From: Nitzschia sp. pyKryTriq1
Taxonomy: Eukaryota > Bacillariophyta > Bacillariophyceae > Bacillariales > Bacillariaceae
Assembly (NCBI GenBank): GCA_956465555.1
Contig: OY101116.1
Location: forward strand, 1,984,001-2,048,000
Direction: 5' to 3'
Length of the DNA stretch: 64,000 nucleotides
Every line of letters begins with the position of its first letter. Position 1 is the stretch's first letter. Positions 11,264 to 20,421 of this stretch are shown piece after piece. The translations under genes and the position numbers were made by a program. A model generated the notes under the pieces. The model was not told where the DNA came from, searched no databases, and saw only the letters and a list, made by a program, of their open reading frames with translations.

Positions 11264-11749
11264 TCATTCGCCGCGTGTCTCAATGTTCGATTCCTTCGAA
11301 TCGTCATGAGCAACACTCTCCAACACCCTTCCTGTTGCGACTTGATCTTCATCCAAATCGCGAATTTCGGTTTTGCCGATATTTTCAATATCACGTCGGT
11401 CGGCAAGGAACTTGACCTTGTGTTTATCATGTAGGTCTCCACTCAAGTTCTTCGTAAAACCATCACTGTCATTTTCTTCACTTTTGACAAATTTAATCGT
11501 CACCAATCCTTCTTCGTCGATCAACGCATTGACGTATCTGTACCTGACATCCACATGCTTGGTTCGAGCGGATGTTGTCACATTATTGGCCATGAAAATA
11601 GCTCCAATGTTATCGACTCGAATCGTCACAGGCTTTTCGACTTCAATACCCATTGATTCGATAACTTGAACAATAAATTTCACTTCTTTGGCCGCCTCAC
11701 TCAAACTGACGTATTCTGCTTCGCTAGAGCTCAATGTCACATGTCTCAT
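11264..11749 (-). mobile_element. Ty1/copia retrotransposon fossil (RNase H end of pol)
   Basis: A minus-strand stretch encodes the C-terminal RNase H region of a Ty1/copia polyprotein: SSSEAEYVSLSEAAKE, then RVDNIGAIFMAN, TKHVDVRYRYV and DGFTKNLSG. These are standard marks of copia elements, which in diatoms include the CoDi groups. Only this end is recognisable; no capsid, integrase or reverse transcriptase part is seen nearby and no clear LTR pair, so it is a broken fragment. The short direct repeats at about 11030-11078 may belong to its 3' side. Age cannot be judged without relatives. Confidence 0.85.
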
Positions 11750-12429
11750 CGCTGGAATTTACCGCCTCCGCCGCCACCGCTCTGCTTATTATCCGGGCAG
11801 TTTTGACTTGACGTGCAGTCGAATGATTCGATTCTACTCGTCCTTGACGATTTCTCTATTCGAGTGTCCGTTGCGATGTAGAAAGTCCTTCTTAGCGACG
11901 TACGTATCTATGTGTTGTTCGTGCATTTCGCTCGTCACATTTTTCGTTAAAATATCACTTCTGTTTTCTTCTTGTTCGTTGGAAGTTCTTAAAGTTGAAA
12001 CAAAGAATATGAAGTAGTAGCAGCTTGCACGGTGGGCCCAAGTTCGGCCGGAGGCTCACAGTAGACGGAGGCCATTCACCTTGAGCTTTCGATACCGAGA
12101 GCGTCTGATTTGTGAGAAGTTGATAGATGGAGGCGTCCGGCCTCTCGCTGTCGCTGTTTGAATTCTTGTCCAAGGAATTCATCAGCGCCAGTGAGAGAGG
12201 CCTGGCCGTCGTTCAACGCACCCGCTGTCTTACTCCAACAACGGTACCGGGTACTGTACGAGTACAGTACAGTACAGTGGTACCAGGTACAGGGAGTACC
12301 GGTACCAGGTATCATGTATCATACAATAGCAACCATCCCCCCTACCAGCACAACCAGCACATCACAAATCAAATAAATCATAAAAGTTGCTTATCACTTA
12401 TTCCGAGATACTCACAAAGTAGAAAAGCC
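11750..12429. other. intergenic and 5' leader of the metaxin-like gene, with a GTAC island
   Basis: No separate gene. The frame of the metaxin-like gene stays open upstream to 12127, but that extension translates through a GTAC island (12243-12306), so it is probably leader rather than protein. Upstream of 12127 nothing coding is visible. Confidence 0.55.
12243..12306. repeat. GTAC-rich island in the leader of the metaxin-like gene
   Basis: About ten GTAC tetranucleotides in about 65 bp, including GAGTACAGTACAGTAC and GTACCGGTACC. It shares an identical 18-mer, AGGGAGTACCGGTACCAG (12291-12308), with coding sequence at 15838-15855. Confidence 0.85.
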
Positions 12430-13929
12430 ATGACGATATCCATGTTCTTATCGAGCTCTCTTGCCACAGGAATTTTCAATTTGGATTCCTCCCGATTCAC
12501 TGCGGCTCCTCGAGATACGCGAAGGGAGGGTTGGACGGAAGCATGGGGCGAGAAAGATCCACAAGGCGATAATGATAGCGATGATTCGTGCACGCGGTAC
12601 CAGTTAGACAACGAATCCATTTCCTTGCTCTTGGCGACTCCCCATCCACAATTACCGCTGGTACTCACACAATTCCGACCAGCATGGATCGAACAAATGG
12701 TGCTTCGAATGGCAAAGGTCCCACACATTGTAGTCAATTGCAATCATGTTACCAGTGAGGCGACGGGTCCACTTCCATATCTGAGAGATCACAAAAATGA
12801 TAATGATAATTCCGCCCAGCAGCCTCCTATTCTAGTGGGTCGAAATCATCCGTCCAATATTGCTACGCCGAACCCTGTCGCTCGAAATCATATATTGGAA
12901 TACCTGAAGGCGGTGAGAAAGGTAGATTTAGATGAACCGCTGGTCACTCCAGAACAAAAGGCCATGTCGAAATGCTTTCTCAACCTGGTGCAATCCGAGT
13001 TGGATCCAATATTGCTATATTTGAGATATGAAGACTACGATGCATGGGAGCAAGTCTATCGTCGACAGTATCTCTTGGCTTCTGTGAATAATAGTCCTCC
13101 ACAGCAACAACATGCTGCCGAAAAATCAAGCTGGGTAGCTCACTTGCATGGACGTTTTCAGGCGTGCCTGGAACGGGCGACCTACCGTCGGCACACTATA
13201 GAGTTAACCCGCACCATGACTATCCCCAGAGCCATTGCAAGAGCTAGAGAAGCATATACGGCGTTGGAGTTGCAATTGAAGCGACACGACGATGATACCA
13301 GTAGTGGTAGTCCTTTCCTGATGGGGGTTGCTGGGAACAAACCTACACTGGTGGATGCCGTCCTCTGGGCCCACCTGGCAGAAGCGCTCTGTGACGTGCA
13401 TTTGGTGGTGGTCCTAGCTGATTATCCCAGGTTGGTCAAATACTTTCAGAATATCCATAAACGGTACTTTGAAATCACCACCAGTGGCGGCGATACGTGG
13501 AATGAATGGAATCAATCGCAGAATAAGAGCAACGCCTTTCAACAGCTCCCATTGCTGAACGACAAAAAGAAACTATCTGCGTCTGCCTTTAAAGATGCCA
13601 TTGATCTTATGCAAAGCCTCTCGTTGCAACAACATGACTTGCAAGTTGTCTTGGAGACTACCAAAACCAAGCGCTCGGCCGAGCCCTGGCCGACGCCAAC
13701 TCCCACTACCGAGACGCTCTTGTACCGTTGGCGGATGGGAGAGGATTTGAACAAGAAAACCCAGGATGATTTGCAACAGCAGAAGGGCCAGCAAGAAAAT
13801 CCAATGCGAAAGAAATTGATCCGCGATCAGATGCGGAACGATCAAATGTGGATCAGTGGAGTTGTCGGGGTATCGGCAATGGCGATTCTCTTGTTGCAGG
13901 GGAATTCTAGTGGAAGTGAAAAACAATAG
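12430..13929 (+). CDS. metaxin/SAM37-like mitochondrial outer membrane protein
   Basis: Single exon, 499 residues from ATG 12430 (MTISMF). Residues ~66-125 resemble a metaxin N-terminal thioredoxin-like half (LPLVLTQFRPAWIEQMVLRM then GPLPYL). Residues ~150-345 resemble the helical GST-C half, with FLMGVAGNKPTLVDAVLWAHLAEAL as the typical metaxin element. A hydrophobic segment near residues 472-490 (MWISGVVGVSAMAILLL) close to the C-terminus fits a tail anchor. Metaxins belong to the SAM complex that inserts beta-barrel proteins into the mitochondrial outer membrane. A plain GST is less likely because of the tail anchor. The first ~65 residues and the Gln/Asn-rich linkers are unusual. It converges on the ubiquitin gene with a 63-bp gap. 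Confidence 0.72.
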   Translation: MTISMFLSSSLATGIFNLDSSRFTAAPRDTRREGWTEAWGEKDPQGDNDSDDSCTRYQLDNESISLLLATPHPQLPLVLTQFRPAWIEQMVLRMAKVPHIVVNCNHVTSEATGPLPYLRDHKNDNDNSAQQPPILVGRNHPSNIATPNPVARNHILEYLKAVRKVDLDEPLVTPEQKAMSKCFLNLVQSELDPILLYLRYEDYDAWEQVYRRQYLLASVNNSPPQQQHAAEKSSWVAHLHGRFQACLERATYRRHTIELTRTMTIPRAIARAREAYTALELQLKRHDDDTSSGSPFLMGVAGNKPTLVDAVLWAHLAEALCDVHLVVVLADYPRLVKYFQNIHKRYFEITTSGGDTWNEWNQSQNKSNAFQQLPLLNDKKKLSASAFKDAIDLMQSLSLQQHDLQVVLETTKTKRSAEPWPTPTPTTETLLYRWRMGEDLNKKTQDDLQQQKGQQENPMRKKLIRDQMRNDQMWISGVVGVSAMAILLLQGNSSGSEKQ

Positions 13930-13992
13930 GAGTAATAAAAGTAAAAATCAAAGATATGATATTGGTGTCTTAGTTGAAGTTATGTGATTAGA

Positions 13993-15018
13993 CTAGTCAT
14001 CCAGTTTCATGTGCTTCAATGCATCTAGCAACAAACCCTCGTTATCTCGTCTCTTGAAGAGTTTTGTCAATTTCGTGGGTTTCTTTCCGTCCGTGGCAAT
14101 CAACTTTCCCTTATAGTTGAACTCGCCAGGATTTGCTGGCTTGGCATTGATCACGCTGGCAACCGGACTGTCATCGCACAGACGCTCGTTCACATCGCCG
14201 ATTCGAAAGAGAGCTCGTCGCACACGAACCTCCTTGTTGTTGTTGGAAGCGTCACCACCTTCGCGTCGACTTGCGAGGCTTTGTGCGACGAACGAATCCA
14301 TCAACGACTTGTCCTCGTCCGTCAATCCCTGGAGGTGATTCTTTACAAAGCTATCATCTACCTCAAAGGAGCCGTCTCCAAGAGGATTCTTCACACCTCC
14401 TCCTCGAAGCCGAAGAACAAGATGAAGCGTCGCATCGTCACCGACATCATAGTCATCTAGAGTCTTTCCATCTTGAAGTTGCTGCCCTCCAAAGATCAAT
14501 CGCTGCTGTTCCGGTGGAATCCCTTCCTTTTCCGAAATTTTAGCTTTGACGTCCTCAATGGATTCACCTTCTTCCACTTCTACCGATACCGTCTTTCCAG
14601 TTAGTGTCTTGACGAACAGCTGCATTCCACCTCTCAATCTAAGCACCAAATGCAACGTCGCATCGTCACCGACATCATAGTCATCCAGTGTCTTTCCATC
14701 TTGAAGTTGCTGCCCTCCAAAGATCAATCGCTGCTGCTCCGGAGGGATTCCTTCCTTTTCCGAGATCTTCGCTTTGACGTCTTCAATACTTTCTCCTTCT
14801 TCCACTTCTACTGAAACAGTCTTGCCAGTCAGCGTTTTCACGAATAGTTGCATTCCACCCCGAGGGATTCCCAGCACATGAGCAGCACTGTTCCAGCCCA
14901 GCGTTGATTTCGGGCGGAACGCAACCGATGGGGTGCCGGCGAAAGGAAAACGGGCCGGCGTTGATTCTTCCAAGCTGGTGAGAAATGCAAGAGCGCTGAG
15001 CGCAATAGAGAACTTCAT
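13993..15018 (-). CDS. secretory/plastid-type ubiquitin precursor: two ubiquitins lacking K48 and K63, with C-terminal extension
   Basis: Single exon, 341 residues. ATG 15018 begins a 55-residue presequence with a hydrophobic core (residues 4-14) and an ASAFAP-like word SVAFRP at 31-36, ending IPRGG just before the first ubiquitin Met. Ubiquitin 1 is at 14853-14626 and ubiquitin 2 at 14625-14398; the two are identical in protein but differ at synonymous sites. Compared with canonical ubiquitin, K48 is Gln and K63 is Asp. K6, K11, K27, K29, K33, the L8/I44/V70 patch and the LRGG end are kept, and K54 replaces R54. A 134-residue tail (from GVKNPLGDG) follows the second LRGG and is no known ribosomal fusion. 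Diatoms have a symbiont-derived ubiquitin in the periplastid space linked to SELMA protein import; that role is inferred here. Confidence 0.85.
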   Translation of the reverse strand: MKFSIALSALAFLTSLEESTPARFPFAGTPSVAFRPKSTLGWNSAAHVLGIPRGGMQLFVKTLTGKTVSVEVEEGESIEDVKAKISEKEGIPPEQQRLIFGGQQLQDGKTLDDYDVGDDATLHLVLRLRGGMQLFVKTLTGKTVSVEVEEGESIEDVKAKISEKEGIPPEQQRLIFGGQQLQDGKTLDDYDVGDDATLHLVLRLRGGGVKNPLGDGSFEVDDSFVKNHLQGLTDEDKSLMDSFVAQSLASRREGGDASNNNKEVRVRRALFRIGDVNERLCDDSPVASVINAKPANPGEFNYKGKLIATDGKKPTKLTKLFKRRDNEGLLLDALKHMKLDD

Positions 15019-15736
15019 TGTAATAGAGTGGTGAGACTTCCGGTAGCTATTAGTTTCAAAACGTAGACGAGTGGGTCGAGAGTCTGGATTAAATATGTTG
15101 TAAGCAAGCGAGAGGTGTCTTGTCTTGTCTTTAGTATGGGAATAAAAAGAAAAGAGAGGCAACCAGGTAAACAACACGATGATGATGGTGTGCCTGCGCT
15201 TTTACTCGTCTCGTTCTCATCGTTCATCATCATCGTGTCGCAAGCAAGTGTCGAGGAACTGATACGTGGAAGCATTTCCAGCCAGTTTGCTTCAACTTTC
15301 TTGAGTCGTCTGAGTCAGTTTTTGATCCTGAATCCTCGAATCATGCCCCAATCCCCAAACTCCTCCTCAGACCCGACTGGCTCGCTCGCTCCACGCTCCA
15401 TCTGCCACCATCAAGACCAAGCAAGACCGAAGATGAAGATGATCATGGCAAGTAACGGAGCAAGACAGCAAGGGAGAAAAGGAGAAGAAGTATCATCATC
15501 ATCCTTGCATGTCTCATTTTTGGTCGAAGCAAACAGAGACGGATCCCTCTTTTTAGCTTGGAGCCAGACATCGTCATAATCATCCATTCCTCCATTTTCT
15601 TCTACCAAAAAGTTGACAGAACATTGCAATCTTTCGAAATCTGGCTCCGGTCCGATGTCATCGGCTCTCCCGATAAACTTGCTACTATCCACAATTGAGT
15701 CGTCTGGGATATAAATCAAATAAAGTCGCCAACGCC
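15019..15736. other. bidirectional intergenic region
   Basis: Between the divergently transcribed ubiquitin precursor (-) and the serine-rich gene (+), so both promoters should lie here. A 154-codon plus-strand frame at 15115-15579 overlaps a weak minus-strand candidate (15411-15587) and is not called. Confidence 0.5.
15411..15587 (-). CDS. possible 58-residue tail-anchored peptide (weak)
   Basis: ATG 15587 opens 58 codons: an acidic N-terminal half (MDDYDDVWLQ, KDDDDTSS) followed by a hydrophobic C-terminus (CCLAPLLAMIIFIFGLAW) that would suit a tail anchor. The frame continues open upstream into the serine-rich gene, so it could also be a terminal exon or chance. No homology recognised. 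Confidence 0.2.
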   Translation of the reverse strand: MDDYDDVWLQAKKRDPSLFASTKNETCKDDDDTSSPFLPCCLAPLLAMIIFIFGLAWS

Positions 15737-18529
15737 ATGACGACGGAAAAGAAACCACCGATCGCTCTCCAAGAATCAAGACGAGTATCGCCAGAGCTGC
15801 AGAAACAGGTTCTGGACGTTTATAAACGCCGAAGTCTAGGGAGTACCGGTACCAGTACCCTGATGGTGCTCGAGGGAAAACGTCTGACGAGCCCCCAGTC
15901 GGAACGAAAGAAAAGCATACTCGGAAATCTCGACAAGTGGACTGAGGAGGGTGGTGACCTTCCCAATATTTTCCTGGAACAAACGAATGATTATGGCGAT
16001 ACCTCGGATGGGAGATCAAGCTTTCAACATCAAGGAAGCGGCCACCTCCAACGAAAAACGCCCATTAGCCCGCTTCCCTCATCGCCCCGAAAGAAGTCAA
16101 TAAACAAAATGACCGTGAGGATCAGCAAAAAGCGTGACATAAAGGAATCTGGTAGCTTTGATGAGGACTCCTCCTGCTCCTCGAAACCCAAAACCCCAAA
16201 ACCAAAGAGCCCGATCAAACTTTGTCGTCGAAGTGTGAGCAGCCAGAACATCAGCCCTAGAAAGTCGCGAAGCAGCATCAGCAGCAACCGCCACTCTACT
16301 ACTACTTTTAGTCAACAGCACGAAGTGACGACACTATCAACTTCGTCGGCCCACGCAGATCTCCCCGAACAGCCAAGACGAAAATCCCTCGAGGAGGAGT
16401 CCGAGTCCGCACCTCTTCCACCGCCCCCGCCACCATTTGAAATGGATTCTGGGGTGGATGCGAGTCAATGTGCGGCAAAAGTAGTAGTAAACCACACCAG
16501 TGATGATATTCCTGAATCACCCAGCATCCGACAACGAATCGCTCTCCTTCAAGAAAATTTGACCACGCCAAAAGCGGGGTCGCGAAAAGCGTTCAACAGG
16601 AGGAATACAGTGGCAGAAATTCAGTACGAGACCAATCGTAATCGTGACGATGCTCCCAAAGGCATGCCAGCGGCGCCCTTTGCGTTGGAAATCGATGATA
16701 CCTCATCCTCCGCTCCAAAACATGAATCATCTGCCCTATCGGGACCAAGTACTCATTCGGTCAAAAGTTTCGCAGATCAACAATCTCCATCTGGAAGTCC
16801 ACGGAAGATGAAAAAGGCATCTTTATCCAGATTCTGGCAGGAAAGCACGTCAAGACAAAACGATCCTCGTGATCTTTCCATTTCTGTGCACAGTGCGATA
16901 TCTTGTGGTGCCGAGGCAAAGGAAAGTGCCCTAGCGCGTGAAATGGAGACTATCAGCAGACTGCGAAAGACGGCTGTCGTCTCGGAGCTAATCGGAAAGT
17001 TTTCTTTGAACCCGAATTTCAAAGTAGGCTGGGAGTTCGAGGAAACTACTGCAGATATGTTGGGTTCCACTCCTAGCCGCTGGAACTCCGACCAACGACC
17101 GAGCTCCCATGGTAACGAGACCGAGGAACAAGTTGCGGTCGTTGGTCTTGAGCAACTCCGGGAAGAGTCCCTGCATTCTCATGATACGGCTGGGACAGGG
17201 ACGGCAACGTACGAAGAAGCCTCATCAGTCGAGGACCTTCAGCCCGTCAACGATTCTTTGCAGGGTGACTTGAGACAGAGGAGTACACCACATATGAGTA
17301 CACCACACATTAGTTCCAACTCGGTTGGTAATAGCTCCACACGTTCTGAGCATACGGGTGACGATACGCACGAGGAAGCTTCAATCCAACTCGATTCTTC
17401 ATCAGTCAAAGCCGCCTCGCATCAATCGTCTGGCGGTGGAGATCATGCGCTTAGTCACGGACAAACCGAGGCGGGGAATACTTCTGACAAAGGAGAAAGC
17501 AGCTTCGCTTCGTACACCATGGAGGCACCATTCGCTCCACAGACTCCCCATAACTCTACCCAAGCGCTTCATGAATCAAACAGGTCAATGTTCGCAATGC
17601 ATGACTCTTTTCAACTGAATACACCGGCTGCGCAGACGAATACGGTATTTTTAGATTTTAGAGAAATGGAGCGTGGCCCTTCGCTTGAGGTGAAGAACCA
17701 AAAGGCAAAAGTGATAACTGATCTTAAAAGCCTAATGGAACGGACCAAACAAGAGAAGCAATCCTCGAAGACTCGTCGAAGAAAGGAGAAAATGCTCCGT
17801 GACTTACTTGAGACTTTAACGAAAGTGAATGGCGACAATGAGGATGACAGTGGGCCTACAGTGAAGAATTTGACAGTGGAGGAAGTTTCTGATATTGTGA
17901 CTCACATCAATCTCTGCGAGCAGACGAATACTCCGATTCGTTGGGATCTGATCGGCGACATCATCTTTCCAGACGGCATCAAGGATGAAAGTGACGACGA
18001 AGTAGTTCTAGTCGGTGGATCCAATTTGCCCAGGGAGGGAAAGCAAGTTCGAGCAATTGACAAGACTGTTTCTTTTGCCTCAAAATGTGACACCGCCAGT
18101 GCCGCGCAATCATCTGTTCCCCACGACACATATTCTTTGTTTACTCATGATGTCGTCGCAGACGAAGACCCAACTGAAATGTTCCGAAAGCAATACAATC
18201 TGAGAGAAGAGGAAATGAACGATGTCATCGCTCACCTTGATTTGTGCGAAGAGACGGGGACTCCTATTCGATGGGACCTGATCCATCGCATCATCTACCC
18301 TGAAGATGATCTCGTTGATCTGCCAGGAGGTGATGCGGACGACTGCAAATCTGCCATCACAGATGGATTTGACGACGAATCTAGAGCAAGCTGGTTTTCA
18401 ATATATCCAGAGTTTGACGATTGTGCATCCTCGGTGACATTTTTGGTTGAAGGCGACGAGATCAAGATTGGAAAGAAATCAAAGATGCACACATCGATCA
18501 ATGCGCCGCCAGTGGTGGAAGAGGTCTAG
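15737..18529 (+). CDS. serine-rich protein with a duplicated C-terminal IRWDLI module
   Basis: Single exon, 930 residues from ATG 15737 (MTTEKKPP); the frame extends upstream only to a TTG. Most of the protein is Ser/Pro/basic-rich and probably disordered, with a short proline run (PLPPPPPPF) and basic SP motifs suited to phosphorylation. A Lys/Arg-rich helix near residues 650-700 precedes two related ~40-residue modules: LTVEEVSDIVTHINLCEQ with TPIRWDLIGDIIFP (about 710-750) and LREEEMNDVIAHLDLCEE with TPIRWDLIHRIIYP (about 820-860). I know no named domain for these. Near the N-terminus three GTAC words within 20 bp encode STGTST, matching the intergenic GTAC islands. Function unknown; a cytoskeletal or signalling scaffold is a guess. 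Confidence 0.75.
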   Translation: MTTEKKPPIALQESRRVSPELQKQVLDVYKRRSLGSTGTSTLMVLEGKRLTSPQSERKKSILGNLDKWTEEGGDLPNIFLEQTNDYGDTSDGRSSFQHQGSGHLQRKTPISPLPSSPRKKSINKMTVRISKKRDIKESGSFDEDSSCSSKPKTPKPKSPIKLCRRSVSSQNISPRKSRSSISSNRHSTTTFSQQHEVTTLSTSSAHADLPEQPRRKSLEEESESAPLPPPPPPFEMDSGVDASQCAAKVVVNHTSDDIPESPSIRQRIALLQENLTTPKAGSRKAFNRRNTVAEIQYETNRNRDDAPKGMPAAPFALEIDDTSSSAPKHESSALSGPSTHSVKSFADQQSPSGSPRKMKKASLSRFWQESTSRQNDPRDLSISVHSAISCGAEAKESALAREMETISRLRKTAVVSELIGKFSLNPNFKVGWEFEETTADMLGSTPSRWNSDQRPSSHGNETEEQVAVVGLEQLREESLHSHDTAGTGTATYEEASSVEDLQPVNDSLQGDLRQRSTPHMSTPHISSNSVGNSSTRSEHTGDDTHEEASIQLDSSSVKAASHQSSGGGDHALSHGQTEAGNTSDKGESSFASYTMEAPFAPQTPHNSTQALHESNRSMFAMHDSFQLNTPAAQTNTVFLDFREMERGPSLEVKNQKAKVITDLKSLMERTKQEKQSSKTRRRKEKMLRDLLETLTKVNGDNEDDSGPTVKNLTVEEVSDIVTHINLCEQTNTPIRWDLIGDIIFPDGIKDESDDEVVLVGGSNLPREGKQVRAIDKTVSFASKCDTASAAQSSVPHDTYSLFTHDVVADEDPTEMFRKQYNLREEEMNDVIAHLDLCEETGTPIRWDLIHRIIYPEDDLVDLPGGDADDCKSAITDGFDDESRASWFSIYPEFDDCASSVTFLVEGDEIKIGKKSKMHTSINAPPVVEEV

Positions 18530-19108
18530 AGTGCTCGTGAAGCTGATATGGATCAAGCAGCAGAGACCAAACGTGGCGGCTCCTCGCGGTTGACACATTG
18601 TTAGTGTTGTTGTATGACAACTACTACCACACAACGGATCGAAGTTTTGCGATACTTCATTTTCCGGTATACCAAGTAGTGTTGTCTAATACAATAATAT
18701 CTAGTAAATCGCAGTACAGTATTTCAACTTCACGATGGAGGTTTCTTTTATTATGGTACTTACTTCACGAATATTTTTGGAGGCAACCACGCGCCGGCAC
18801 CGCCACATAGAATAATTGACCCGACGGGCGCGCTTTTGAAGCTCAAGTTTCTGACAACTTTAGTTTGTGGTTGGGAAACCGAGAGCGAGGTTTCACGTTT
18901 CTTCGCGATCTTTCTTGAATTTTCTATGACGTGTGATGGGATCGGTGGCATCTGGCATCATGGATCATCAAAAGTCATCGACAGACTCTCTTCCTTGTAA
19001 CTTTTTTGTGAGTTGGTTGTCAGGTTGGGCCTTTGCGAGATCGAGAAGTTCCTCAGTACATCAATCCAGGAAAAGAAGTCTTTCTAGAGAGCTCACTAGA
19101 CTTCAATC
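18530..19108. other. intergenic, 579 bp, no gene seen
   Basis: Contains the 3' end of the serine-rich gene and the promoter of the CaaX-box gene. No RNA gene, repeat or coding frame of note. Confidence 0.55.
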
Positions 19109-20131
19109 ATGGAAGTAGTGTCATCGATGATTCCATCCCAAAATGGTGCCACCAATGGCGAGAACGGCGATCCGACCGGTCAGCCGAAACTGACAAAGCA
19201 GCAGCGCAAACGACGAAACAAAAAGAAAAATCAACAAGCGCAAGATGGAGGCGCAAGTACTAGTGTTACGAGCGGCACAGACGGCGAATTTCCTGGTATC
19301 CCCTCAAATGATACTCTGAGTACCAATGGAGACGAATCGTTGACAGACGCAAATGGAGACAAGCTTTCTCGCAGCCGGGCCCGCAAACTGCGCCGTCAAC
19401 GCGCAAAGCAACGCTCCATGAGTCTAGACGAAGACGACCAGGAAGGAGAAAAGGCTGCGTCCAATGGAAATGTGCCCGAAACCACAGAGAACGAAGCAGA
19501 GCCCGCCCAGACTGAACCAAAACCACCGGAAGCACCAAAGGTAGAAGAAACGGCTGCGTCGAGCACCATCGAGAAGGTATCAGTTGCACCTGCGGCAATC
19601 GAAGCCCCTTCGACTAAAGAAGTTGAAGTTGACGTGGAGCATACTATTGCTCCAGTCATCCAGACGACACCTGAACCAATGGAATCTGCTGCAACCAAAG
19701 AAGTCGCAGTGGTCGCAACAATCGAAACCCCTCCGACTAGAGAAGTTGAAGTGAAGCAGTCCGTTGCTCCAGTCATGCAGACGACACCTGAAACAATCGA
19801 ATCTACTGCAACCAAAGAAGTCGTTGTGGTCCAGACCACCTCCCACGCCATCGTTGAGAAAGCGCCTGAAAGTTCCAAGAGTTCTTCGACAAACGAAGTT
19901 TTGGTTGAGCGGTCTACCACCCCTGTCAAACAGACAGCAACCACCGACTTGCCTACAGAAACGAAAAGCAGCAAAGTAGAACAGTCGTCGAAGGCACCTG
20001 AAGTCGTGAAAGCTCCTGTCAAATCTGTTGAACCCAAGTCAATCACAAATCGAAGTGTTGGCGCCTATGCGGATGACGAGAAAAAAGGTCAAGTGGAAGA
20101 TTGTACTTGTGCCGCATGCAATATTATGTAG
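19109..20131 (+). CDS. low-complexity protein with basic N-terminus and C-terminal CaaX box
   Basis: Single exon, 340 residues from ATG 19109. Two basic stretches occur early (KLTKQQRKRRNKKKNQ and SRARKLRRQRAKQR), followed by a long Glu/Thr/Val/Pro region containing two to three imperfect repeats of TKEVEV...APV.QTTPE. The last residues are DCTCAACNIM: CNIM fits a CaaX prenylation box with X = Met (farnesyl type), preceded by two more cysteines that could be palmitoylated. This suggests a membrane-tethered disordered protein. No catalytic domain. A transient-membrane signalling adaptor is inference only. Confidence 0.72.
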   Translation: MEVVSSMIPSQNGATNGENGDPTGQPKLTKQQRKRRNKKKNQQAQDGGASTSVTSGTDGEFPGIPSNDTLSTNGDESLTDANGDKLSRSRARKLRRQRAKQRSMSLDEDDQEGEKAASNGNVPETTENEAEPAQTEPKPPEAPKVEETAASSTIEKVSVAPAAIEAPSTKEVEVDVEHTIAPVIQTTPEPMESAATKEVAVVATIETPPTREVEVKQSVAPVMQTTPETIESTATKEVVVVQTTSHAIVEKAPESSKSSSTNEVLVERSTTPVKQTATTDLPTETKSSKVEQSSKAPEVVKAPVKSVEPKSITNRSVGAYADDEKKGQVEDCTCAACNIM

Positions 20132-20421
20132 TCCAGCTGGTGGTACTATTTCGGCGTAAAAGCCTGCCATGAGTTCGAATAAAGCTGTGCGTATTAAACC
20201 AGTGACGTCGACGGTGATTCATCTCCCTCTTGGAAGTAGGCAGATGGACGCCTTCGGCCGTAGGTAAAGTTGGTTCCAATTGTCTACGATTTTCACTCCA
20301 CTCTAGAGCGGCCCTGTCAGGTTGTGCTGCTATCGCTAATTGTAGACCCACTCAGCATTGAAATCGACAAAGAATAGTTTGTAAAATGATCACATCTATA
20401 TTTCTTACGAGTGCTGGTAGT

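Noticed and set aside
12127-12429. N-terminal extension of the metaxin-like protein to 12127
   Set aside because: The extension translates a GTAC island and has no protein-like conservation; ATG 12430 gives a sensible start.
19396-20046. 216-codon minus-strand frame opposite the CaaX-box gene
   Set aside because: Antisense shadow of a Glu/Thr/Val repeat region.
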